64,000 nt of DNA. Source: Pyrrhosoma nymphula (Eukaryota > Arthropoda > Insecta > Odonata > Coenagrionidae). Location of the stretch: assembly GCA_963573305.1 (NCBI GenBank), contig OY754333.1:14468599-14532598 (forward strand), read 5' to 3'. Made by a program: the position numbers and the translations under genes. Below, one piece after another: positions 50,700 to 62,285 of this stretch. Below the pieces are notes generated by a model. That model did no database searches, was not told where the DNA came from, and worked only from the letters and a program-made list of their open reading frames with translations. Positions within the stretch are counted from its first letter, which is position 1. Each line of letters starts with the position of its first letter.

Positions 50700-50835
50700 G
50701 TTTCTACATCACAAAGTAAAGGGATAAGAACTAATTTCCACTTCCATAAATAAAATTTATTTCAACCTGAATTTCCGCATGTTTTATCATCAGATGATGA
50801 CCTAATATATCCTAGGTTGAAGTTAATATTATATT
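50700..50835. mobile_element. Head-to-head hammerhead-like termini
   Basis: On the minus strand CTGATGA (50,793-50,787) is followed by a spacer and GGTTGAAAT (50,767-50,759). On the plus strand CAGATGATGACC (from 50,791) is followed by GGTTGAAG (to 50,822). The two units share a palindromic centre, TCATCAGATGATGA, and TTCAACCT/AGGTTGAA outer ends. The minus-strand continuation TTTATTTATGGAAGTGG resembles the outer part of the 37.5-kb foldback. It is interpreted as two abutting termini of a Penelope-like or related foldback element. Confidence 0.5.
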
Positions 50836-51440
50836 TTATACCTAGTAGAATTTTACAGTTTTTTTTTCATTGAAATCTTTAAGTTAAGTAAGGCATTCTA
50901 CGCCACCGACACTGAAGCCGGTTATAGTCAATAAATGATCAAGCGAACTACTATTTATTTCACAATACGCCCCATATACACGTATTACAAGCTAATGTAT
51001 AACCATTTAACACACTGCTGCCAAATTAGTTTTGATGCGGCAATTGTTTAACTGATCCTCTCAGAGCCTTAAATAGAGCTTGCGTTAGCAAAGAGTTCAT
51101 GTGATAAAATCTTTTTCAATTCATGATTTGATTGGATACGACTACTTCCGCTTCCGCGAGCAAGGCAGCTTAATTTCTTTCGTTTTCCGCTATGACCCAA
51201 TTCTGTACTTACCGGAGACATGTTTAACGTTTCCCTTTTTTCCATAAGGAGCCCCGGCAAAAAAAAATCATGATATTTCCTCGAAACATTATACGCCTCG
51301 TTCCATCAAAACTCGGATAATTAAAAAAAAAGAAAAAGAAAAGAAGACAATAGAAATATAAAATAACACGTACGCAAGGCATTTTCCGAAATAATAGCCT
51401 ACCTCTTCCCTTCATTTTTGTTTTTTTTTTTCTTTTTATC
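50836..51440. other. AT-rich non-coding DNA
   Basis: Nothing recognised. Confidence 0.5.
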
Positions 51441-51840
51441 CCCTTGGCATTAATCATACCGACCGGATCGAGCAACGTGCCTGCCTCGCCTGGTTGTCGA
51501 CATATCGTCGCACTAAATCTCCGTAAATTCCTAGAGTTAGGAGTGGGGTGGGGGTGGGGGGGGGGGGGCAGTAGAAGGATTTTTATTTGCCGTTCGTCAC
51601 CGAGTAGGGAGGGAAGGAGTGGGTGAGGGAAGTCGGGGAACAAGACGGGAGAGGAGGGGGAGAAACTCTCTCCTTAAAGCGTCCGAGGAGCTACGCTTCC
51701 TCCTCCATGCGAAACCCTATCGGCTCGACTTGAAATCACATTCTAGGTGCACGCGAAGTTTCGATGAGACTGGGAGGGACGTCGCCATTCTAACCAAATC
51801 ACCTCCTCTGTGCATCCCCTATTCCTCCCACAGTAACGCT
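51441..51840. other. GC-rich islet with quadruplex-prone G tract
   Basis: Contains G4-T-G5-T-G13 at 51,545-51,568, followed by GGGAGG-rich sequence to 51,665. Frames of 60-139 codons are open on both strands. No gene is supported. Confidence 0.5.
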
Positions 51841-51878
51841 TCCCTGGAGCTTGCGCTCTTAGAATTGAAAAACCTGTC

Positions 51879-52113
51879 CACTATTAAGAGAGTGTTAAGG
51901 ATTGTAGCTGTTTTAAAGGTGATCGTTGAAGTAAGTTAAATAATGATGACTCCTTGAAGTTGTTAAAATAATAAATAATTTCAATTATTATCCGAACGCA
52001 ATTATTATTAGTACGATTAAATATTAATCTGGCATACGCTAAGATACATATAAGCTTTGAAGGAGCAATTTAAGTATCCACATGCACAAATATTAAATGA
52101 AATGATTCCATTC
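51879..52113 (+). repeat. 235-bp dispersed repeat Q, copy 1
   Basis: Matches 54,061-54,296 in the same orientation with about 14 differences by eye (roughly 94% identity). It starts CACTATTAAGAGAGTGTTAA and ends AAATGATTCCATTC. The flanks differ, so the boundaries are sharp. No inverted ends, tRNA boxes or coding sequence were found. Confidence 0.9.
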
Positions 52114-54060
52114 CTAATCTTGGCAGAAAAAAATTGAAACTATAAATAAGTTTTGCAAAGAAATTTATCAGAGGAATATAAATAGATCTTATTACATATC
52201 TAGGTACTTATGCATATGAACATGTAGTCCTCAGATTGGCTAACCCATCCGTCAACCAAAGGGCCTTGTGGCAAGAAAACAAATGTTGCTGCTACGGTAG
52301 AACTGGAGTTCATCACTTTAGCGATTCTGGCAGTGCAGTCGAACAAAAGGGAAAATGGTAAAATATGCGTAATATTTTGCGTATAAATGCGAGTTACCTT
52401 TCCAGTTCAAGTGAAGGAGCAGAGAATAAGGAGATAGACTATTAGTGAGCGGGTGCCATATTGTGCGAACTCACATAAAAGAGTACAAGGGCTATATTCT
52501 TGATCTCTATTCAGCGCATTTATTCCCTAGGTTCCGAGTTCACGTGCATCTCCTCCATGCTCTTCTCGCCAGAATGTCTGGAGACGCTATAAGCATTAAA
52601 ACTTCTGCTACTGCGGCAGTAACAGATGTTTCTCTTGTTCACATCCATCTCTCCTACGGAATAGTATTGTCTGCTTTGCAAGGTATATACCTAACGCTGC
52701 GCACGAACAGGCTACGATGTTAAACACCTGACTTGGTTTTAGCTCAAACCATTCCACGGATTAAATGCAAAAGAGATTGCTTGCTCACTAACACTGTGTA
52801 GATCTAATTGCATTCCTATGTGACACATATAAGAGCCTTGTCTTCTCTAAGTAACACTGCATCGACTACCTCGTCGTAATATCTTCAGGAAAATGGTTTT
52901 CCACCATTGCAGACACGTGTCCATTTTAGAGGAAGAAGCCTCTAAAATTCGACTTAATCGATTGCACCACGTTATACGTTACCCTTGATAGCGTGAGAGG
53001 GTTTCCAAAGCAGTGAATACGACGTAATTAGCTTTGAAAATAAATAACTTAGCACTTCATTGCTTCGATGGTGGATGAAAATTATAACGGCCCATCAAAG
53101 GTATGACTTAGTTCACAACGATTTAACACGGCATAACTTGGCTTGAGACGACACCGATCCAAACTTATGGCCTTCAGATACCATTGACTAAAACTGCTGA
53201 AACGGGCCGAAATAAATTTGAATTAGTCAGTTAAATCAAGCAAAGTGATGACAGAGAACAAGAACTGAAATACTTCTCAAATGGTGAGCGATCGACCACC
53301 ACAGTTGATAACGACGTTCTCCATGCATGAGGTAGCCATTGTGGAAAATAGTATCCACGACCACGGTCAGGAGTATAGTACAGTTTTTATAGTTAATAGA
53401 TATGCCACCATCAAATCGTACACACTGATAAAGTAGCATTCACTAACACTTAAGCGAGAGGATCGTTTTCATTACGTTGTACGTCGTCACCAGCGTCCTC
53501 ACAACATCGCTAATGAATAAACGGTAATATGAATGTAAGGATTGGTCTCTATTATTACTTATTATTTAGTTATCTACTAGTTAGGGTAGGTTTCAATGGA
53601 TCATAACTACTCTTCTACCTCCCTTCATAGAGTTGCACTACTTGCATATGCAAATTCTACGTTAAGTTCAGCATACATTCCCTGTCTAAATATTATTTTC
53701 AAATCCTCAGCATTCTACTTTCAATTCACTTCTTTCTCAGCAACCCTATTTCAAAACGAACCTTTGTACCCACTTTTCTTCATTATTTTATCCATGACAG
53801 GTTTTTATTTTTCTTCATTTATTTCTTTAATGTTTGCACCACGATTACCTGGCCTTGTCCTAGTTGATACTCTATGACGCTGCATTACCTTAACAAGGAA
53901 TTTCCTTTCATCCTATTCTATGCAAAGGTCTAATTCGTAGGTCTTTCATTCGATCCATCATTGACGCAGACCTTACATCTTCGTCTCATAAGCCACCGAT
54001 CACTTTCCGAGTTAATTCTCCATGTTAAGCCTCCACTACATCTAAATCTACACCGATCAC
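52114..54060. other. Non-coding DNA between the two Q repeats
   Basis: About 1.95 kb without recognisable coding sequence. It could be the interior of a non-autonomous element if Q were a terminal repeat, but no primer-binding site, polypurine tract or target duplication was seen. Confidence 0.5.
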
Positions 54061-54296
54061 CACTATTAAGAGAGTGTTAAGGATCTTAAGCTGTTTTAAA
54101 GCTGTTCGTTGAAATAAGTTAAATAATGAAGACTCCTTGAAGTTGTTAAAATAATAAATAATTTCAATTATTATCCAAACGCAATTATTATCAGTACAAT
54201 TAAATATTAATCTGGCATACGCTAAGATACACATTAACTTTGAAGGAGCAATTTAAGTATCCACATGCACAAAGATTAAATGAAATGATTCCATTC
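54061..54296 (+). repeat. 235-bp dispersed repeat Q, copy 2
   Basis: Direct partner of 51,879-52,113. High identity suggests a recent duplication or recent transposition. Confidence 0.9.
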
Positions 54297-54439
54297 TCTT
54301 AGGCCTTAGACCTTAGACATCAGGCCTCTCTCAAAACCTCTTCTGACTTCCCCATGGTTTTTACCATCAAATTGGCCTTGATTGATAGAAAATGTTCTTA
54401 GTGGCTATGCGTTTGAAGTGATATCGAGCCTTCAAGTAG

Positions 54440-54960
54440 TCGCAAGCGAGTACTGCATCCCCCCCCCCACCAGTCGCATACACGTGAGAATGTTACTCAA
54501 AGAGACTCAACCCCGCACACGGATGGAGTTGTGCGACGACGACGCCGCTCCAACGAGCGAGAGATGGCACAAAGAGGCCTCCAGAGAAGAAGAAGCATCG
54601 TGCACCGCTGAGAACGCAGCAGTAGAGGGGAGTATGCACTCGAGCAGCGACGCGAGTAGGGACACGCGGGAAGCAATTGGCAGGAAGGGAGCGGGGGAGT
54701 GTCGTAGTCGGGCAACGTGGTGGCGGCAGCTGAAAATGCCGTTCGGAAGCCGTCATCGGGCGGAATGAGGGAACAGCGTCATGCAAAATGGGGAAGGATG
54801 GGGAGGGGGGATGGAGGGGAATGATACGAGAGAAAGGGTGAAAGGGATGGGCGAGGGGGGGAGGGGAGAGGAAACGTGGTGACGAGGAAAATTTATTCCT
54901 CTCGCTCGATGCATCGTAAAGGACTCACGGGTGTGAAGAGGAGAGGGAAAAGCATTATGC
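54440..54960. other. CpG-rich GC islet
   Basis: CpG-dense at 54,480-54,770 (runs of ACGACGACG, GCGAC), then purine-rich with G runs at 54,790-54,880. Frames of 72-128 codons are open on both strands through the CpG-dense part. A first exon or promoter is possible but not demonstrated. Confidence 0.4.
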
Positions 54961-55026
54961 GTCGTCTGTTTGTGTTTTTTTTAGGGAAGGATAGGTAGGG
55001 AGGGTTCTCCTCATCGAAGGATTGTC

Positions 55027-55069
55027 TCCCTCTCTCTCTCTCTCCATATATATATATATATATATATAT
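55027..55069. repeat. (TC)n and (TA)n compound microsatellite
   Basis: About nine TC units (55,027-55,044) pass directly into about twelve TA units (55,045-55,069). Confidence 0.95.
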
Positions 55070-55074
55070 CTTCT

Positions 55075-56640
55075 GTTGCGTAGTAAAGAGACTGTACTCT
55101 ACCAGAAGTGAGTAGCGATCCACTAGTTTTAAGGGAGATATACTCTTTGGGGAAATAAAGCACTGCACAAGCTGAAATGTCAATTGGGACGATGGTATTA
55201 CAATCTGATTAAAAGTAGACCACTACTGCGAGATATTATATTTTAACGAACTGAATTTCAACACTCACATTACAAAAATAATGTAAAAATAAGACATTCC
55301 ATTATTATTCATCAATTACGCTGGTATAAAGAACGTGAATTGCTTAATTTCCCAAGCGAAAATCTATTTGGATATCGCTGAATGATAAGAAAAGCATTTA
55401 TTAAAAATGAATGGCTGAATAAACTAGACAGTGGCAGGCTTCACTTCGTAGGAGTTCAATATGATGGTACTGATGATTAATGAAAATATTTAGTACTCTT
55501 CTACAAATTATTTTTACTGTACAACACATTTCACCGATTTACGGCATCGTAAGGTACAGAAAGTTTGAATGGCTGAAGTTTGAAAAAAGTATAATTTAGT
55601 TAACCTTGAAAGAATAAAAAACTGAGTCATAAATAAAATATAACGAAGAGCAGGATACTGAATTGTACAAAAATTTATAAAAGGTAATACAGATACTATG
55701 AAGTTCATTGCTAGCTTGACTAAAGAATTTAGGCAATGTTCTATCATAAGTCCATTGAAAGTTGCAAGAAATTCGTCCACATTCTACATCATCACGCAAG
55801 AGACCATTTTTCTGTATGCATTATATTTCAAAGCCATGTCTTATTGAAAATCTGCTTTTTATGTAAGTAAAAGATTAGTGCATGTATTTAAATGTCTCTT
55901 GAATGTTTTAAAATGTGATCGAATAGATTGAATTCATGGTGAAAAAAATTGGCATGTTGTTTAAATTTATAATTTATTATGACGAGACTCTTAATAAATC
56001 CAGATAAATTATTTTACTAAGACAAGTTCAACTGGAAAAATACTTAACGCTGTTCTAGACATTTTGGCCCTCTGAAGTACCGTCAATATATTAATCAAAT
56101 AGTAAGAGCAGTGGTTTTCTCAAGAATACGAGTTTAGAATTTTTCTTAATAAAAAACTTAGAATTGTTGCAAAAAATTGATCCCTGAAAAAATCACCTTC
56201 GTAAATCATGAATCGAGGGGCTGTGATAAAGCACAAATAAACACTCCTATGATAGTAACATGTATGATATCATCCCATACCAGGGTACGAATATATGGAA
56301 CTAAAATGAGCAAATTTTCTCGGTTTAAAATTGAGAGAAGTATTTAAACATGTCTATTTTCTCATATATGACTGAGATAAATTTAACGACATTTGTTCCG
56401 AAAACGTAGGAACAGCGAGCAGCATAAGCATATCTGAGAAAAATGCAGAATTTGTTCCATACCTTTCGTTAGCATGATTAATTAGATAACCAGCATGAAT
56501 AGGATGCAATTTGGTAGTTTACTCAACGCACAATCATCTATCAGAAGTACAAGATAAGCATTGCTCTCTTCGACTTTTTTTGAGTATACCAGGACTAGCC
56601 ACGGCATTTCCTTTACGGAGTCACCCGAAAGTCACGTAAG
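55075..56640. other. AT-rich non-coding DNA
   Basis: Nothing recognised; the minus-strand frames at 55,514-55,799 have no motif. Confidence 0.55.
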
Positions 56641-56645
56641 TGAGA

Positions 56646-56740
56646 AATTTCACAGAGGAAAAATCATTCGCCTTGACCTGGACCCTAGCGCGGATCCAGG
56701 AAGTCCCGGTCAAGGCAAATGATTTTCCTCTGTGACATTT
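56646..56740. repeat. SINE-derived hairpin
   Basis: Arms 56,646-56,678 and 56,708-56,740 pair over about 33 bp with about three differences, and the inner CCTGGA/TCCAGG also pair. The right half reads GTCCCGGTCAAGGCAAATGA, a B-box end joined to a body that matches 19,020-19,045. It is therefore an inverted pair of the same SINE border seen at 18,649-19,028. Confidence 0.75.
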
Positions 56741-56744
56741 GCAA

Positions 56745-58130
56745 TTGCTCTCAATCTATCTTTATGCAATTAGCTTAATATCAAAATATAAAAAAATAAT
56801 AATTATTAATTATTTTATTATTATTTTTCAATTTGGCTACATTATTTTCAACCATATGCCCGATCAATACAACATAAGAGGATTATCTCTAATTTATTAA
56901 TAATATTTTATACAAAATATTTAGTTTAGCAACAAGGTTTGTTAGTTAGTAACTAAGCATTGCAAATCCAATTCAGGTTTCACCACCACAATGGTCAACC
57001 GATAAGAATTAACTCTGTTGAACTTTTATATCGGTGAAAAAAAATAATAGGTACTAATGACTTAAAAATCTGATGGAACAGCAAAATTTACCCTAAATTT
57101 AGTTTCCTTTTTATTGAGAAAGTCAATTTTTAAAATCAATAGTTTGACTAAGGCCGTAATGCATGGATAGTAATAAGGTCGTCAGAAATAAAATTTGACT
57201 TTTTTGGTGAACATTGGCTAGTACACCGAAGAAAAAGGTCATTAGAGAAAGTACGTGCGAGCGGTTGTTGAACATTTAGTAGAATAAAAGTTATCTATGG
57301 CTTAACTAGACTTAATCGATATACGATATTCTATTGGTACTCATTATGAAATTTTAAGACTCGGAATAAAATTAAAATCGAGAACGATGCATTCATCTAC
57401 GACAGCTTTTAACGCAATTCCATAAATTCATTAACCAGTTATGCATTTTTTTTGAAGAAGCAATTTTTTCATTCACAAAATTTTCTTCTCCATGAACTAA
57501 TTAATTTAAAAAAGTACTCACAAATTAGTGGCATCAAACTACAAAATCCTAAAACAAATCAAATCGGAGATTAGGCGTCATCGAAAGCCTTTATAAATAA
57601 AAGGCTTTCTGTCATAAGGTACATTAGTTACGTAAGTAGCATAGAAAGGTGGAATCACTTCGGAAAATACCTAACGAAGGAATAATTCTAGGTAAGTAGT
57701 TGCCTGTTTTCCATAAAATATTTATGACATAGCATCTACGTTAATATGATGTTAACTGTGACTTTTGTTCTAGGAAGTGTTGAGTGTATTTTATATGTAT
57801 AAGAGCGTATCCTTGTCTCGTATTATATCGAAAGAATGATTGCACAAATATCAATCCCGAGTGTAGAGTTATAAAAGTGGCAGGTGGGATTACTTTAATT
57901 TAAAATAAGCTATGAAAGGGGACGGTTCGAAAATAATTTTTCATACTTTGTACGAGGTTTTAGTAAAAGTAACGTCAAAACAAATTCGCATATGATAGAA
58001 TCAATTTTATTTTAAGTAATCATACAAAAACGTTCACATCCTTTATTAATTTTAACTCACTAAAAAAAAGACGACCACTTTTATAACCCGATCGCCCATC
58101 GTATCGATACCTTGTGAAACTTACTTGTTC
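56745..58130. other. AT-rich non-coding DNA
   Basis: Nothing coding. A perfect 10-bp hairpin (GAAAGCCTTT/AAAGGCTTTC) lies at about 57,582-57,608. Confidence 0.55.
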
Positions 58131-58645
58131 CTTCATTCCGTTAAGTTCCTCTCCCACACCATACCCTTTCACGTCCTGATGCCCTCATAATTCCAACCCC
58201 CCACCCCCGCACCACCGAACACGCTCCAAGCAAAAAAATCTTACCCACTACCTCGCGCCTTCTGCCCCATTCGTAACAATTTCAACCCACCACCTGTCCC
58301 TAAGACAACCCATAAAAGAAACATACGGAGGTGCCTTCCCCAAAGGTTTAGTGTGCCCGCAGAGCCGCGCGTGGTGGGTTGAGGAGTTAAGAGGGGTTTT
58401 GTGGAAGGAAGAAGGGGAGGGGGTGGAGGGGGCAAGCCAAAAGCGTACCGGAAAGGTGGGGAGGGTGAGAGAGGGCGGGGCACAGGCGCGCGATGGGAAG
58501 GAAGTTTGGATCGGAGGCCAAAAAGGAGAAAGAAAAGGGTTGAGCTATTGAAAAACTTAAAAAACAAACTCGATTTTTTTCCTTTAACCCTTCCCACCGC
58601 TGGTGGCGGAGTGTTTTCAGTCAATGAGGACGCGAGTTTCAAAGA
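58131..58645. other. GC-rich islet
   Basis: C-rich at 58,140-58,290, G-rich at 58,375-58,540. Opposite-strand frames of 84 and 133 codons are Gly/Arg- or Pro-rich and compositional. Confidence 0.45.
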
Positions 58646-59149
58646 GGTTGGATGATGTGAAGCAATCCTTTTCGATGCGAAAATCGACTAGAGTAGGCCA
58701 ATAACTTTTTTATTATTATGAATATAAAAAAGATATTTTTACCCACCATCAACCAGTGAAATCTCCCTACAAAAGCATTGTACGGAAGTGATGCTGGACC
58801 TGAGTAAGATATATTATAGAATAATCGAATGGTACTGAAGCAATTATAGCGGGAATGTTTTTTTACTTTTTCAAATTTTAAATGACCTTTTATGTGTATA
58901 GAATGATAAATAAGGAAATCCATAAAGAAATGGTAAAGGTTAAACGTGTTTCTACAATTTGCGCTGTGAATTCCAAGCACAGACCTTCTTGTTTAGATCC
59001 CACGACTTATGGGGTCCAAAATCACAAATTCGACGACATTTTCGCGACGAAATGTTTTTCTACAAACATTTTATCCCAAGAAACCTCTTCCAAAGCGAAA
59101 AAAATTGCATTACCGATTCAAGATTAGCTTTATATGTACGTAAGCATTA
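58646..59149. other. AT-rich non-coding DNA
   Basis: Frames at 58,639-59,150 are motif-free. Confidence 0.45.
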
Positions 59150-59755
59150 ATGAACTAGACCTGCTGGAGGATGAAGTTATGAAGAAAGAAGAGAACGTGG
59201 ATGAAGGCAATTGAGATACTGATATCCTTAGGAGCAAATATTGGGGTTCGACAGAAGATTTGAAGAAAAACAATGCCCCCAGAACATACAACATAACCGG
59301 AAATATGCACGTAATATAGTTACTGGAATGATCCAGAATGGTAAAAGTAAAAATGGGAATTATGAAAAGCATTGGATAGATATCGGAGGAATTAATTAAG
59401 AGTGTAATAAATTCGTTACCAAAGAAAATAAGCACTGAAATAAGAGTCATGTCAGAGAAACCAGAAAAACTGCAAGGATCCTTTTACACTACGGATCTAG
59501 TATTAAAAATATACAACATTAAGATTCACAGGAAGTAATCGAAAATCCTAGTGTGTGGAAGGTCGAAGGCGATGATAGACATGTGCTAAAATGTTGATAG
59601 AAAAAGTAGAATTCTTCATCCACCTTGGAGGCTGCATATGGCATTAGATGGAAGAAGTTCCACGGACATGAAGCACAGAATAGCTCAAGCCACGAAAGAA
59701 TTCATGATGATTAAGCAATTTTTGTGTTTCAAGAATCATCATCTGTGGTCATCAA
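59150..59755 (+). mobile_element. LINE reverse transcriptase-region fragment, heavily broken
   Basis: The clearest parts are KILVCGRSK (near 59,540-59,566), VEFFIHLGGC (near 59,605-59,635) and DGRSSTDMKHRIAQATKEF (59,644-59,703) in shifting frames. Upstream SLPKKISTE (near 59,413-59,440) fits the PKK segment before the RT catalytic site. This is the same LINE type as the 35.6, 48.4 and 61.1 kb pieces. Confidence 0.65.
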
Positions 59756-60920
59756 TCCAAAGACTGGTTTGCAGCAGCTCTCCACTCCACTCTCCTCTCT
59801 GCCTACTACTTCATCCCTACAGAATTATTCACTTTGACGCCCTGCATGATTTTCCTGATGAATTCCATTCTTGGTCTCCCTGTGTAATTTTTCATTCATT
59901 TCTCCTTCCAATATTGTTTTCATTAAGATCCAAGGAGGAGCACCTTAAAATATTAGTGTGAAATGTTGCAAAATACGGGTAAAAGACATGGCCCTACTTA
60001 CATTAACGCGGATAGTTAAACGAAATTTGGCCGTTAAACACGAATACCTTAGTACGTAATCAACTCATAATTTCATTGATGATTTCATCAATACTGCAAA
60101 TTGATTCTCTTTGTTCATGATTGTTTTCTACATTAGATGATAGTGCCTCAAACGTTAATGGGAAATAAGTGCCTCGAATACATCAATAATTACATTAGAT
60201 CGTGGTCCTTTATGATCCACTTCATTGGCCACAGAATTCAATAATACTCATCATCTAGGGATGCAAAGCGTACCAGACGGAACGGATAACTGTCTATGCG
60301 TGCTTGTGGACTCCAGCTTATCACGACATAATCATATTATGCCTGAACCTTTACCGCTTTACTCCAAATTTCATTGTTGCCATTGAAACGATGCTTGAAA
60401 CGGCTTCACAAATGATAATCGCCTTCATATCACAAAAATACGGTTGGGCATGCATGTCACTAACTACAACACGTATAGTTATATGCTGTGCACATGCAAT
60501 ATCAAGGAATATTAAAAATCCCCATCATGCAATTCTTTCATCGTCTTGGAGATTTCCCAAAAATATTCCATTGTTTTCGTCTCTATCCTACCGATATATT
60601 TATTTCATCTTTCCTTTCCCTGTACATTCCCACACCTGAAAATACCTCTTTAATCCTTTTCTTTATGCGCGTAAATAGTGGCATAACATCGCCAAATTAT
60701 TTTATCAAATGCCCCTACTTTTCTTAATTCTTTCGAAAATCATGAAATTTATTTTTATTTTAAAACAGTGTTACAATACAAGTTTTCCAATAAATAGTAC
60801 TTAAAGTTTTAACCATTTTATTGCCTGTACTGTTCTGGTCTTGCTTTTTATTTTGTAAAATGTGAACGGAATATTTCCAAGTAGCAAGGAATTCTACCTA
60901 TATCAGGGATATTTCGGGGT
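59756..60920. other. AT-rich non-coding DNA
   Basis: Frames at 60,304-60,727 were examined and show no recognisable family. Confidence 0.5.
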
Positions 60921-60924
60921 TTGC

Positions 60925-61030
60925 ACCGGGTAGTTAGGTCCATGGCGGCCAGCGTTTCGATGCTCGAGTCGAGCATCGTCCTCAGGGCAGAGGTGAGATT
61001 GGGCAGAGGAGAGAGGTGAGGTGAGAAATT
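60925..61030 (-). mobile_element. Solo terminus with hammerhead-like hairpin
   Basis: On the minus strand CTGAGGA (60,985-60,979) is followed by a perfect self-complementary stem around CGATGCTCGA (60,978-60,959) and GAAAC (60,958-60,954), then GCTGGCCGCCATGG. This fits the CTGANGA-stem-GAAAC order, with one extra C before the stem. The flank at 61,010-61,030 (GAGGTGAGGTGAGAAA) resembles 40,635-40,647, linking it to the 40.5-kb foldback. Confidence 0.55.
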
Positions 61031-61059
61031 CTACCTATTCTAGAACTCACAGCCAGTAA

Positions 61060-61480
61060 GGAAAACTAGCTTGAAAATGCTGACGGAACATGCAAGGAGC
61101 ATGGCCATTCATGGCATGGAAACTTAGACGGCATCAGTATTATTAGTAATAAGGTACTAACCAATTAAAACAAGGTGATACCAAAGAATTTTGATGGTTC
61201 AACCGAATGAGAGAATCACTAATGAATAAATGCTAGGAGTTAAAAAGATGTTTTATCGATAACTAACTAGGCCTAATAATTAAAAATAACTCATAATTAA
61301 TCATTAAATATTATAGGAGAATTTACTAAACATATTCTATTCTGTCTTACGTCAATATTTAAAAAGGACCAATAGGCGGAAACTATTAAAGGAATAATTG
61401 CTGGGGGAGACCAAAGATTAAATGATTTGGTAAATTATGAGGGACATTAAAATAATCACTTGAGGAGAATTAGCAGGTCA
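61060..61480 (+). mobile_element. LINE C-terminal fragment
   Basis: Broken frames read MAIHGMETxTASV (near 61,100-61,140), RILMVQPNERITNE (near 61,180-61,225) and IIAGGRPKIKWF-like sequence (near 61,390-61,430). This follows the xALYGxETWT, RRILKVSWxxRITNEE and IEGxxxGxRG order of the same LINE type found at 35.6-36.3 kb. Confidence 0.6.
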
Positions 61481-61599
61481 AAATGGTAAATCAAAGGAAA
61501 TCGCAGCGGAGATTTGCAGAAAACCATACTTTCGGTTAATGATTGCTTGTAATGAGTATCATAAATTTAACGAAAATAGACTCGGTAGTATAACCACAT

Positions 61600-62285
61600 C
61601 GTACATGAAATGTAAAGGCAGATACTCGGCGATATTTGTGGGTTGGCTTTCATGTTTGCCCAGAGAATCCATCTTCCAATCCCTTAACCGCCGTTCATTT
61701 TGCGATGCCCAGCTTCCAGTTGGTGCTTCCCGTTTTCCCAGAAAGCCAAAAAGAAAGAGAGAACGCCGACCAACCCCTGTCTGGGGGGATCGGCTTTAAG
61801 GTCCTCCCCTCATCTTTCAACTCAGCTTATCGGAGCCAATCGAAGTCCCCAACCGTGTTCGTTTATTGGAAAAATCGACACCCGTGCATCAGGGGTTCCG
61901 AATCTCATCAAAACCATGGTCTCGTCTGATATAACAGGGACGCGCTTTTGTTGCTCCCGAATTTATTTCCGTAAATTCGTTTTCTTTCCGAATTTTTTTT
62001 CGTCTCGCACTTTTATTTCCCACGTTCCCCGGCGTTTTGATTGACCGCTCGAAATTCAGTGTATCCAAAATTTCGTTTCGCGCCAGCGCAGGAAACCGCT
62101 GTCACCGAGTGTTTCAATTCCTAGCGGCTGTTATTTTCGACTTTACGGAGAAAACGACACCTACTGGCGAATTCAGAGAAGTGACCCGAACAAACACACG
62201 AATGTGATTGTAGTTCCGACGATAATTTTCAGAGCGTGCTTCGCTCTAATCGGCTTATTTTGGAACGTTATTTCAAACGCGTCAT
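61600..62285. other. GC- and CpG-enriched islet
   Basis: CpG-bearing sequence at 61,680-62,260 with three overlapping plus-strand frames (86-114 codons). None has a recognisable domain. It is a plausible promoter or exon region in otherwise AT-rich DNA. Confidence 0.35.

Noticed and set aside
50680..50705. B-box-like GGTTCGACTCTC
   Set aside because: There is no A box at a suitable distance and no tRNA-like fold.
51879..54296. Calling an LTR retrotransposon
   Set aside because: The direct repeats lack TG...CA ends, a target duplication, a primer-binding site and any gag-pol similarity in the interior.
54382..54786. 128-codon plus-strand frame over CpG-rich sequence
   Set aside because: An opposite-strand frame is open over the same region, and no start context, splice sites or domain could be supported.
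60304..60639. 111-codon open frame
   Set aside because: No recognisable domain; an overlapping frame is also open; composition is ordinary for chance.
60954..60985. Calling a functional hammerhead ribozyme
   Set aside because: The heptamer, stem II and GAAAC are present, but there is an extra base before stem II, and stems I and III with a cleavage triplet could not be drawn.
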